A DNA stretch of 64,000 nucleotides from Anaerobacillus sp. CMMVII (lineage in GTDB: Bacteria > Bacillota > Bacilli > Bacillales > Anaerobacillaceae). A program made the translations under genes and the position numbers. The stretch spans positions 62,001 through 126,000 of the forward strand of contig NZ_JACEHK010000006.1 of NCBI RefSeq assembly GCF_025377685.1. The letters are read 5' to 3'. The notes beneath the pieces are model-generated. The model was not told where the DNA came from. It saw only the letters and a program-made list of their open reading frames with translations, and did not search any database. Shown piece after piece: positions 55,700 through 64,000 of the stretch. How positions within the stretch are numbered: position 1 is the stretch's first letter; each line of letters begins with the position of its first letter.

Positions 55700-56191
55700 C
55701 TGAAAAGTCCCTCCTACTCTTCCTCAAAAAATATAATTTATATGGTTAATATTACCTATTATGGTAAAATACAATTAGTGATAGAAGGTGTCAAAATAAC
55801 TATCTCCTTTAATGGTCCTCGCAGAGTTCTTTCAGCTGATTCAATACAAGCACCTCCTTAAGCAACGATTCCATTTAGCTCTTTTTTCGATATGCAATTG
55901 GTGATCATCCAGTAATAGATACAATTCCATAAGTTCACCCACTATATTGAACAAAACTTAAGTTATATGTAGATATTTGTAGGTGAAAGCTTTGACTCTT
56001 TCTTTTGTGCCATTTTGTGTTTAACTTCACGTTACTACATAGGACAGCTATGCCTTTTCTATCTACTTACATTTAGTATGTTCAAAGGTGAATAAGTCTT
56101 GGTAGAGGACTCTGCAATGTCATCAAAAGTCTATTTTAATAAAACGTATTGTTGAAGGCTTTTAAAAATAAGGTATGAGGGAGGTTAACAA
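55700..56191. other. Gene-free intergenic region of 490 bases
   Basis: AT-rich sequence with no credible gene or repeat on either strand. A minus-strand AAGGAGGTG at about 55855 precedes only an 11-codon frame. Nothing here could be assigned. Confidence 0.5.
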
Positions 56192-57130
56192 ATGTCGATG
56201 TTACAAGTTGAAAATTTAACAAAAACGTTCAAAAATGTAAATGCTGTAACTGAAATTAGTTTTGAGCTACAAGAAGGAGAGATTTTAGGTTTTTTAGGTC
56301 CAAATGGTGCAGGGAAGTCAACGACGATTTCTATGATTTCAACACTATTAAAGCCAACGAGCGGGGATATTTTACTAGACGGAAATAGTATCTTGAAAAA
56401 TCCTCAACCACTTAGGAAAGTTTTAGGTGTGGTTCCGCAAGAAATTGCACTTTATCCTGATTTGTCTGGTTATGAAAATCTAATTTTTTTTGGGAAGATG
56501 TATGGTTTGAAAAAAGCTGAGTTGAAAAACAGAGTAAAAGAAATTCTAGAAGTTATTGGTCTTGCCGACAGAGCGCATGAGAAGCTACAAACCTACTCAG
56601 GTGGAATGAAACGGCGGATTAATATTGGCGTAGCGCTATTACATAAGCCACGAATTTTAATTATGGATGAACCGACAGTTGGTATTGATCCGCAGTCACG
56701 CAATCATATTTTAACTACTGTAAAAGAACTCAATTCAAAAGGAATGACTATTTTATATACAAGTCATTATATGGAAGAGGTTGAGCTGTTATGTGACCGA
56801 ATTTATATCATGGATCATGGCTCAATCATCGCTAGTGGCACAAAACAACAATTAAAGGAACTTATTACAGAAGCAAATACACTGAATTTGACTGTTGAAA
56901 TTACTACAGAAGGTTTTACAGAAGCATTAAAATCCCATCCGAAAATAAAGGCCGTCATAACAGAGGGGAAAGTTTACACGATTGCTTTGAAAAACTATGA
57001 AACTTCAATTTTAAAAGATTTAATTAGTCTAGCAGAGGAAAATCAAACAAAAATTGAAAGTATGCAGCTAAAAACCCCATCCCTCGAAGATGTCTTTCTA
57101 CAACTAACAGGAAGAGGACTTAGAAATTAG
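56192..57130 (+). CDS. ABC transporter ATP-binding protein (ABC-2 export system)
   Basis: 312 residues; Walker A GPNGAGKST near residue 36, signature YSGGMKRRINIGVALLHKPR, Walker B LIMDEPTVGIDP, switch His in TSHYMEE. The C-terminal 80 residues form the extra domain of the drug-resistance (DrrA-like) group. It drives the two downstream permeases. GAGGGAGG precedes the ATG; the leader is the 490-base gap described above. Confidence 0.93.
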   Translation: MSMLQVENLTKTFKNVNAVTEISFELQEGEILGFLGPNGAGKSTTISMISTLLKPTSGDILLDGNSILKNPQPLRKVLGVVPQEIALYPDLSGYENLIFFGKMYGLKKAELKNRVKEILEVIGLADRAHEKLQTYSGGMKRRINIGVALLHKPRILIMDEPTVGIDPQSRNHILTTVKELNSKGMTILYTSHYMEEVELLCDRIYIMDHGSIIASGTKQQLKELITEANTLNLTVEITTEGFTEALKSHPKIKAVITEGKVYTIALKNYETSILKDLISLAEENQTKIESMQLKTPSLEDVFLQLTGRGLRN

Positions 57131-57185
57131 GTAATGTACAGAGCAATATTGAGCTACATTCTACATTTTATAAGGTGGAGATAAC

Positions 57186-58501
57186 ATGATCTGGGTTATG
57201 ACGGTAAAGGATTTGAAGCTAATGCTTAGGGATCGGAAAGCGTTGCTCATCACGGTTCTTATGCCTGCAATATTGACAGCGATTTTAGGGTTTTCAATTG
57301 GGGCATTCTTTAATAATGAAATTCAACTTGATCCTGCAAAGGTAGGGATTGTTAGTCTAGCAAATATGGAAGAGGATACAAAAAAGCTTGAGACATTTTT
57401 GAACGAACAGCAAGGTGCGAATGTTAACAAGGAATTGTTGAAACAAATGACAGAGCTAAATTTCGAAGAACTTTTGTTAAACGATGTCTTACAAAGTAGT
57501 AGTATCACTCAGTTTATAAATTATGAGGTATTATCCTTTGAACAAGCAGAAAAACAGCTAGAGGAAGGTTTACTCGAGGTAATTATTGTCATCCCTGAAC
57601 ACTTTCATTTTGATATGTGGGTTAATTACTTTACAACGCATCAGCAAAATACTGAAATTAGGATTGTAAGTGGGGTTAGAAATGAAATTAAAGTAGGGAT
57701 TGTCGAGATGATAGTCAAAGGCTTTACTGACCATTTATCAGTTGGCATTGTTGGTAAACAGGTACTACTTGCAAAGGCTACAGAATTAAATGTCGCCACT
57801 GAGGTTTATAGTGAACTAGGTGGATTTTTAGAAAAAATGTTGACCAGTCAATTAGAGGAAACCTTATTTGAAAATGCACAGATTGTAGGAAAAGAGACAA
57901 TTACAAGCTTTCATTACTACGCGGTTGGGATGGGCGTTATGTTTATGCTTTATTCAGCTGGTTTTGCAGCAAGCTATTGTGTCAATGAGCGATTTTTGTT
58001 AACTTATTCGCGGATAAAAGTTGCAGGTATATCATTATTTCAGATTTTATCGGCAAGAATGCTCTCTGCGAGTCTTTTTACTGTGCTTCAATTAGGCTTT
58101 TTAATTCTATTTTCCACGTTGCTCTTTCAGATATCATGGGGCGGTTGGGGGTTTGTTAGTATACTTACCATAGCGGCTAGTCTAACGGTGGGATGTTTGG
58201 CCGTTCTGTTATCGGTCATAAATTTACAAGCAGCAAATGAGCGTATTTCCAATGTATTTCAATCGGTGATTATTCCATTAATGGCGATGATTGGCGGTAG
58301 TTTTATTCCAAACGGAGGCTTTCCTGAATTTTAAGAGCATTAGGGAACAAAACGATAAATGGTGCTACATTAAATGGCTTTCTAAAGTCAATGCAAGGCT
58401 ATCCAATTAGTGGAGTTCAGGGTGAACTTGTCGTTTTAGGTATTTATAGCCTATTTTTCTTACTAGTGGCAGCTTTGATTGCAAAGCTGAAAGAGGTGTA
58501 A
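57186..58501 (+). pseudogene. ABC-2 transporter permease, one frameshift
   Basis: The joined product is about 438 residues: N-terminal anchor (DRKALLITVLMPAILTAILGF), a large extracytoplasmic loop (about 40-235), then five membrane segments ending with LFFLLVAALIAKLKEV. Near 58333 one T is missing in GAATTTTAAG; the restored frame reads PEFLRALGNKTINGATLNGF and ends at 58501. The YhgE/ABC-2 layout means that it pairs with the ATPase before it and the permease after it. Confidence 0.82.
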
Positions 58502-58504
58502 TAC

Positions 58505-59662
58505 ATGAAGGCACTATTATGGGGAAGAATTATACATCTAAAATACAATTATAAAGTTTATCTGCTAATGTTTGTTCTGCCAATTATATTTTTCCTTGCG
58601 TTTGGTTTAAATGCAGAGGAAGTAAGGGTCAATATCGTCATTGCCGATGAGGAACAAACCGATTTCTCGAAAAAACTTATCGATGAACTTAATGAATCGA
58701 AGGCATTTCGTATTTTTTCCGTAAGTAGTGAGTTAGTCTATGACAATATTAGCGAAGGAAACTCTGAAGTGGGCCTAATTATTGAGAGTCGTACTTTTCA
58801 AGACAAAAAACCATTAAAAATTGTAAAGTTAAAGGATTCTGTAGCTGTAGCAGCATTCGAAGGTACACTACGCTCAGTGCTTCAAAAGCTACAGTATGAA
58901 GAAATGTTAACATCGGAAATTGTAGCAGTACTTACAGATTTAAACCATGTTGAAACTAATGATGAACTTACAAGTGAGGTCTCAAGCAGAGTATCAGAAA
59001 CATTAAACGAACTGATGCCAATTCAAACAGTATCAGAAAAAGAGAGTCAAGGTTTGTTATTTGATCACCAACTGCATGTCATGCTAGGGTTTACTTTATT
59101 TTTCACTATATACACGATTATGTTTTCGGTTGGGGAGATCATGAATGATAAAAAGCATGGGGTATGGAATCGTTTAATCATTTCGCCACTAACGAAACTA
59201 CAACTTTATTTGGGAAATTTCATATTTAGTTTTTGCATTGGTTTTACTCAAATGGTTTTGCTTATTTTACTTAGTAAATATGTAATCGGTGTGAATTGGG
59301 GAAATAACTTGGCTTTAGTCCTATTTATTCTTGGCTGCTATATTTTTGCAGTGATGGCAATCGGGATGTTTTTAGTATCTATCTCAAAAACTGAGCAGCA
59401 ATTAAACTCAATTGTTCCTATTTTTGCAGTGAGTATGGCAATGATTGGTGGTGCTTTTTGGCCGATTGAAATTGTAACCGCGAAAGTATTGCTTTTATTA
59501 TCAAAGATAACTCCAGTGACTTACGGTATGGAGGCAATTAAAGAAGTGGTTTTGCTAGATGCCAGCTGGAACAGTGTTTTCGTCCCATGTGCCATTTTAC
59601 TTATGATCGGATGTTTCTTTATCACAATTGGGGTAAGGCTTATGGAGCGAAAAATAATTTAA
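58505..59662 (+). CDS. ABC-2 transporter permease, second subunit
   Basis: 385 residues with the same layout as its neighbour: one N-terminal membrane segment (KVYLLMFVLPIIFFLAFGL), a long extracytoplasmic part (about 30-180), and five membrane segments with the ABC-2 sequence EIMNDKKHGVWNRLIISPLTK. It starts three bases after the stop of the previous permease with AAAGAGGTG. The two permeases probably form a heterodimer with the shared ATPase. Substrate unknown. Confidence 0.9.
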   Translation: MKALLWGRIIHLKYNYKVYLLMFVLPIIFFLAFGLNAEEVRVNIVIADEEQTDFSKKLIDELNESKAFRIFSVSSELVYDNISEGNSEVGLIIESRTFQDKKPLKIVKLKDSVAVAAFEGTLRSVLQKLQYEEMLTSEIVAVLTDLNHVETNDELTSEVSSRVSETLNELMPIQTVSEKESQGLLFDHQLHVMLGFTLFFTIYTIMFSVGEIMNDKKHGVWNRLIISPLTKLQLYLGNFIFSFCIGFTQMVLLILLSKYVIGVNWGNNLALVLFILGCYIFAVMAIGMFLVSISKTEQQLNSIVPIFAVSMAMIGGAFWPIEIVTAKVLLLLSKITPVTYGMEAIKEVVLLDASWNSVFVPCAILLMIGCFFITIGVRLMERKII

Positions 59663-59765
59663 TAGGATGCCCTTTGAGATATTTTTGTGAAATTATCTAT
59701 ATTTTGACAAATGATGACAAAAACTATGGTAAATTAGTAGTATAAGGACATAAAGGAGATTTCAG

Positions 59766-60979
59766 ATGAAAAAATATTTATTGGCTTTACCATTCTTATT
59801 TATTCTTGTTATGCTACTAATTTCTTTTGATTTTTTTGCAAGAGGTACACAGCAAACGGCTGATCCAAATGAAGCGGAAATTGGTTTGGAAGAAGTTGAT
59901 GACAAGTTGGTCAAAGACGAAATTGTTGAAGAACCAGAACCAGAGCCCGAACCAAAGATTGAAGTTTACCAAGCGACCATTGCCGGGGTAGGTGATATTT
60001 TAATCCACGAATCTTTGTTTAAAGATGCAAAAAAAGCAGATGGCACCTATGATTTTAAACCGATGTTTGAGCTTGTAAAGCCCTACATTCAGCAGGCTGA
60101 TGTAGCTTTCGCTAACCAAGAAACCATGTTAGGTGGTGTTGAATTAGGGTTATCCGGCTATCCGATGTTTAATAGCCCTTATGAAGTAGGTGACGCCCTA
60201 ATTGATACTGGATTCGATGTTGTTAGTATCGCTAATAATCATACGTTAGATGCTCGTGAGCAAGGGATCTTAAATGCGATTGAATACTATAACGAGAATA
60301 ACCTTCTGTATACAGGTGCTTACAAATCTTCTGAAGATCGTGAACAAATTCGTGTTCTTGAACGAAATGGTATTACCTTCTCATTTCTTGCTTATTCGTA
60401 TGGGACAAACGGCATTCCAGTTCCAAATGGAAAAGATTACTTAGTTAATTTAATTGACGTCGAAATAATCAACGATGAGATTATTCGAGCAAAAGCGATT
60501 TCCGATGTCGTTGTATTAAGCCTTCACTTTGGTAATGAGTATGAGCCTTTACCGAACGAATTACAAAAATGCTTGTTAACGAATTTGCTGGTACAGGGGC
60601 AGATATCATCTTTGGGCATCATCCCCACGTCTTGCAACCTGTTGAATGGATCGTACAAGAAGATGGAAGAAAAACATTTGTCACGTATTCTTTAGGTAAT
60701 TTCTTATCTGGACAACAAGGCATTGAACGCGAGATTGGTGGTATTGTTCAGCTAGAAGTAATGAAAACTGTTGAGGGTGAAGATGTAACGATTGAGTTAC
60801 GTGATCCACGTTTTCTACCTGTATTTACCTATAAAAACAATTGGAGAAATTATAAACTTTATCCACTGCATGAGATTAACGATAATCAGATCTTAGTTAA
60901 CTCGGAAAAACATCTTGAAGAAACAAAAAAACATTTGTCACAATGGTTACCAGAATTAAGATTTGATTTTGATTTTTAA
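59766..60979 (+). pseudogene. CapA family protein (poly-gamma-glutamate synthesis / metallophosphatase fold), one frameshift
   Basis: The joined product is about 404 residues. N-terminal membrane anchor (KKYLLALPFLFILVMLLIS), acidic linker (EEPEPEPEPK), then the CapA domain: GVGDILIHESLF, FANQETMLGG, SIANNHTLDAREQGI, LSLHFGNEYE, FGHHPHVLQPVEW and YSLGNFL. The metal ligands of the calcineurin-like fold are present. An A run near 60567 lacks one base. A TTGACA -35-like element lies at 59703. AAAGGAG precedes the ATG. Confidence 0.88.
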
Positions 60980-61015
60980 GTGAGTACATCTTGGAAGAAT
61001 TAAAAAAATAAAGAG

Positions 61016-61049
61016 AAGAGGTTGGAATCAGTAATGGAACCAACCTCTT
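61016..61049 (+). terminator. Rho-independent terminator after capA-like gene
   Basis: AAGAGGTTGG / CCAACCTCTT stem with a 14-base loop and T-rich tail. Confidence 0.85.
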
Positions 61050-61176
61050 TGTCTTTATTGATGGCTGCCTTCTCGTAGAAATATGAATTATTACCTGAAT
61101 GATTGTCCATAAATCCACAATGCTTATGAAAAGAGCCTTATTGGTCAACTAAATTTACTTTGGATTTTTTCATGTG

Positions 61177-61824
61177 TCATTTCAATTTTGAAGGAAGGAT
61201 ATATAAATACTCGATCAGACCTTCCAATAATTCTATCATTAGTCTCGACATATCCTCGTCGATATCTTGTTCAAGCTCAAGTATTTGATGAAACTTACTG
61301 TTAGGCTGAACGAGTTGACTTAGAGAAACGATCGGTCTTGAAAGATCCAAATGCTTTGGCAAACTTTCCATCTGACTAGATAAAGGTTGCCCTTTTACTT
61401 TATCGCCTAGAAAACTCTTCATCACACTTTCTAGAACTCGTTTTGACATAACTGCAGTTGCCGAGGGATCTTTTAATTGTTGAACATTGACAGCTGAACG
61501 ATAGACACGTATCAGATCCTCAGGAATTTTTGTATCACTTTCTATTTGTGCCAGAGGCATTTTGTTATCATAAATAAAAACCTTCACTTCATCGCTCGCT
61601 TGGTCTATATAGTCACAAATCATGATAACAAAGGACGTCATCGATTTGCATTCCGAACAATTCCCTTTAGAAAATAAACCAATTCTGTTCGCATGGCAAT
61701 CTGTTTTCAATGTAAAAGATGCCGTTTTACAGCATTCAGGGCATTTGCATGCTACTTCTTTTGGAATTTTAAGATGTCCATACTGACTGTAAGATAATAT
61801 GGAGCTTGGCCATATTCTTCTCAT
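61177..61824 (-). CDS. Zinc-ribbon protein with DUF4145-like C-terminal domain
   Basis: About 215 residues from ATG 61824 (AGGAGG eight bases before). The N-terminus holds CKCPECCK and, 25 residues on, GNCSECKSM, a zinc ribbon. The C-terminal part, SAVNVQQLKDPSATAVMSKRVLESVMKSFLG, looks like the DUF4145 helical domain. DUF4145 often appears in restriction and defence neighbourhoods but also alone; here no defence genes surround it. Function unknown. Confidence 0.65.
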   Translation of the reverse strand: MRRIWPSSILSYSQYGHLKIPKEVACKCPECCKTASFTLKTDCHANRIGLFSKGNCSECKSMTSFVIMICDYIDQASDEVKVFIYDNKMPLAQIESDTKIPEDLIRVYRSAVNVQQLKDPSATAVMSKRVLESVMKSFLGDKVKGQPLSSQMESLPKHLDLSRPIVSLSQLVQPNSKFHQILELEQDIDEDMSRLMIELLEGLIEYLYILPSKLK

Positions 61825-61982
61825 GTTCAAAACCTCCTAAATCAAACCACATCAAGAGCGCCTTTAGAAGACGCCTTTTATCTTAGAATATCCTACTTAC
61901 AATTTTTCCAATTATAAAATGAAATGTAAATTATTCCATGCACAAAATGTACCAGCAAAGCTTTCGAATAGTGGTTTCAACC

Positions 61983-62912
61983 TTATCGAATATTTAATTG
62001 GTGCATGACCTCAAATAACAGTTCAGGATCATCAGTTATAATTCCGTCAACACCTAAAAGTAGGAGCCTTTCCATTGTATCTCTGTCATTGATGGTCCAA
62101 TAGTAAATTTGTAAATCGTGCATCTTAGCTCCGTCAATCAGCTTCTGATCGATCAGATGAAAACCATTAGATTTCTTCGGTAATTGGATGGTATCAACTC
62201 TAGGGGAATACAAGGCTGATAAGTAGAATTTATGCAGGAATACGAATTTTGCAGCTTCTCTTTTTCCACCACTAACTGCTACTGTACCGCCTGCAATTTT
62301 ATTAAATTGGTCCATGATGTCTTGCTCAAAGGATGAAATAACAACCCTTGATTGCATATTATACGACTCAATAAGATCCCAAAGTACTTGTTCAATTTCT
62401 GGGGATTGAGCTTTAAGTTCAATGTTCATATAATTATTTGGAAATTCCTCAAAAACTTCACGTACCGTAGGGATTGTGATTCCTTGATTGCGAAAAATGA
62501 ACAAACCCTCAGTATTGGTATAAGAGTACCCAGCATCAAGTTCTTTTATCTCGGCTAATGTAAATGAATCAACCCGTCCTTGACCGTCAGTCGTCCGATC
62601 GACTGTAAAATCGTGAATGACGACAAGGTGGCCGTCCTTCGTCATATGAACATCGAATTCTATTACATCTACTCCAATATCGATGGAATGTTGAAACCCA
62701 GGCAGCGTATTTTCGGGAAACGTTGAGCCTCCTCGATGAGAAATTACTAAAGGCTTAGGTAATTCGATGAAAAAAGGGGTCACTTCTCGATTTTGACCGT
62801 TACTAAGAAAAGAAACCATGGTGAAAATAAAAACGAGAAGAACCAAAAAAATCAAACTATATCTAAGTTTTCCACTTTGTCTTGTAACAGATAATCGTTT
62901 GAAAAAAAGCAT
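61983..62912 (-). CDS. Membrane-anchored glycerophosphodiester phosphodiesterase
   Basis: 309 residues. One N-terminal membrane segment (YSLIFLVLLVFIFTMVSFL), then a GDPD TIM barrel: ISHRGGSTFPENTLPGFQ, EFDVHMTKDGHLVVIHDFTVDRTTDG, MNIELKAQ, and DGIITDDPELLFE at the end. Catalytic His pair, Glu, Asp and metal ligands are present. It hydrolyses deacylated phospholipids or teichoic-acid-like diesters outside the cell. AAAGGAGAG precedes the ATG. Monocistronic. Confidence 0.93.
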   Translation of the reverse strand: MLFFKRLSVTRQSGKLRYSLIFLVLLVFIFTMVSFLSNGQNREVTPFFIELPKPLVISHRGGSTFPENTLPGFQHSIDIGVDVIEFDVHMTKDGHLVVIHDFTVDRTTDGQGRVDSFTLAEIKELDAGYSYTNTEGLFIFRNQGITIPTVREVFEEFPNNYMNIELKAQSPEIEQVLWDLIESYNMQSRVVISSFEQDIMDQFNKIAGGTVAVSGGKREAAKFVFLHKFYLSALYSPRVDTIQLPKKSNGFHLIDQKLIDGAKMHDLQIYYWTINDRDTMERLLLLGVDGIITDDPELLFEVMHQLNIR

Positions 62913-63011
62913 TGAATTCTCTCCTTTATGAAAATTTAGAAAAATTAGTTAGTTATATAGTTACGCTAGGTTAATTGTGATAAAATTAAAGCGGTTGCAA
63001 GTAAGATACTA

Positions 63012-63028
63012 TCAGAAATTGTTTCTGA
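63012..63028. promoter_or_regulatory. Palindrome upstream of the thiolase gene
   Basis: TCAGAAA-ttg-TTTCTGA, a perfect 7+7 inverted repeat, lies about 60 bases before the thiolase start. It could be an operator or a small hairpin; no regulator is identified. Confidence 0.4.
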
Positions 63029-63084
63029 AAGGAAAATTAAGGGATTATAACAAGTCTATTATTGATATTTAAGGGGGATTCGTT

Positions 63085-64000
63085 GTGAGAGAAGTTGTAA
63101 TTGTAGGAGCAGCAAGGACACCAATTGGTAGCTTTGGTGGGACATTATCTTCATTATCTGCAGTTGATCTAGGAGTTATCGCAGCAAAGGAAGCACTAAA
63201 CAGAGCTGGCGTTACCCCAGAAATGGTTGATGATGTTTTAATTGGTAACATCCTTTCGACTGGATTAGGACAAAATCCTGCCAGGCAGGTTGCTATTCAT
63301 GCCGGAATTCCAGAGACAACAACAGCAACAACAATTAACAAGCTTTGTGGTTCTGGATTACGGACCGTGAGTATGGGGGCCCAATTTATTATGCTTGGTG
63401 ATGCGGATGTTATTTTAGCTGGAGGAGTAGAAAGTATGAGTAATGCTCCTTATATGCTTAATAATGCGAGATGGGGACTTCGCATGGGTGATAACCAAGT
63501 CATTGACACGATGATTAAAGATGGATTAACGGATGCTTTTAACAACTATCATATGGGAATTACTGCTGAAAACATTGCTGAACAATGGGAATTATCTAGA
63601 GAAGCTCAGGATGAATTTGCCTTAAACAGTCAATTAAAAGCAGAAAGAGCACAAAATGAAGGGAAGTTTACAGCTGAAATTGTGCCTGTGACAATTCCAC
63701 AACGAAAAGGAGAGCCAATTGTTGTTGCTAAAGATGAATATCCGAAACATGGCTTAACTATTGATAAGCTTGCGAAATTAAGACCTGCTTTTAAGAAGGA
63801 TGGAACAGTAACAGCTGGAAACGCTTCTGGAATTAACGATGGAGCAGCGATGCTCGTATTAATGGCAAAAGAAAAAGCGGAAGAGCTTGGCTTAAAGTGG
63901 CTAGCAACAATTAAATCATATGGCAATGCTGCCCTTGATCCGAAAATTATGGGGTATGGTCCAGTTCCTGCTACAAAGCAAGCTTTGCAAAGAGCTAACC
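63085..64000 (+). CDS. Acetyl-CoA C-acetyltransferase (thiolase), 3' end outside window
   Basis: At least 305 residues are encoded and the frame is still open at the window edge; the family is about 390 residues. The product starts [18 protein letters not shown]; the acyl-accepting cysteine is in [11 protein letters not shown] near residue 88; further family blocks are [14 protein letters not shown] and [14 protein letters not shown]. The enzyme condenses two acetyl-CoA or runs beta-oxidation thiolysis. The start is GTG 63085 behind AAGGGGGA. Downstream context is not visible. Confidence 0.93.
   Translation, partial: MREVVIVGAARTPIGSFGGTLSSLSAVDLGVIAAKEALNRAGVTPEMVDDVLIGNILSTGLGQNPARQVAIHAGIPETTTATTINKLCGSGLRTVSMGAQFIMLGDADVILAGGVESMSNAPYMLNNARWGLRMGDNQVIDTMIKDGLTDAFNNYHMGITAENIAEQWELSREAQDEFALNSQLKAERAQNEGKFTAEIVPVTIPQRKGEPIVVAKDEYPKHGLTIDKLAKLRPAFKKDGTVTAGNASGINDGAAMLVLMAKEKAEELGLKWLATIKSYGNAALDPKIMGYGPVPATKQALQRAN

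Noticed and set aside
61177-63084. Region around the DUF4145-like gene examined as a defence island
   Set aside because: Neighbours are a CapA protein, a glycerophosphodiesterase and a thiolase; none is a defence gene.

Overview
The window is a chromosomal segment of an endospore-forming, low-GC Bacillaceae. Evidence: a gerA-gerB-gerC germination operon, a CotD-type spore coat protein, SpoIID/LytB and NlpC/P60 cell-wall enzymes, a type B RNase P RNA, Bacillus-style ribosome binding sites, and a gene order (yprA-yprB ... cotD-ypsA-gpsB-rnpB-ypsC ... ypvA ... ypwA) that matches, from memory, the Bacillus subtilis chromosome. A short hybrid-cluster protein and a two-polypeptide 2-oxoacid:ferredoxin oxidoreductase, each behind an Fnr-type promoter, suggest a facultative or strict anaerobe. 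An Anaerobacillus-like organism is my guess, not a demonstrated identity.

Layout. 1-2.6 kb: ABC exporter genes with a YtrA-like GntR regulator. 3-9.4 kb: small membrane protein, ilvA, cheV, yhfH, yuiD, hcp, a DUF3891 gene. 9.5-15 kb: SpoIID/LytB protein, the ferredoxin oxidoreductase operon, an HD phosphohydrolase. 15-15.5 kb: a heptanucleotide-periodic tandem repeat. 15.5-23.6 kb: two NlpC/P60 hydrolases, an alpha/beta hydrolase, an MFS transporter, a DEDDh exonuclease, YitT and DUF2935 proteins. 24-30 kb: ger operon, small spore-type proteins, a KinB-like histidine kinase. 30.6-40.5 kb: mrfA-mrfB (yprA-yprB), a double dynamin (dynA), and a cyclic-nucleotide-domain/CBS/DUF294 protein paired with an exonuclease. 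40.6-53.2 kb: ferredoxin, cotD, ypsA, gpsB, an RNase HI-like gene, rnpB, rlmL (ypsC), pepF, ypvA, moaA, a HesB-like protein, ypwA. 53.5-64 kb: small membrane proteins and lipoproteins, GNAT, ykuK, an ABC-2 exporter operon, CapA, a zinc-ribbon/DUF4145-like protein, a glycerophosphodiesterase and the start of a thiolase.

How the genes work together. hcp and the oxidoreductase operon each have an Fnr-type palindrome centred 41.5 bp upstream of the start point predicted from a good -10 box, so they probably form part of one anaerobic regulon (nitrosative-stress detoxification plus low-potential electron supply). The ger genes form one receptor operon. mrfA and mrfB overlap and form a mitomycin-type DNA repair pair.

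Two genome-wide features stand out. First, thirteen genes are interrupted by 22 apparent single-base frameshifts, 21 of them deletions and mostly in short homopolymers. Uncorrected sequencing indels explain this better than pseudogene formation. These genes are listed as pseudogene-type features, but most are probably intact in the cell. Second, the intergenic DNA carries three dispersed repeat families: a palindromic twin-hairpin element (four copies), a hairpin element with ends related to CTAGCTCC / GCGCAAGCGCC (two near-identical copies in opposite orientation plus a deleted one), and heptanucleotide-periodic repeats (three main clusters). These repeats are the least explained material in the window. 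I found no CRISPR array, prophage, intact transposase, tRNA or defence island.
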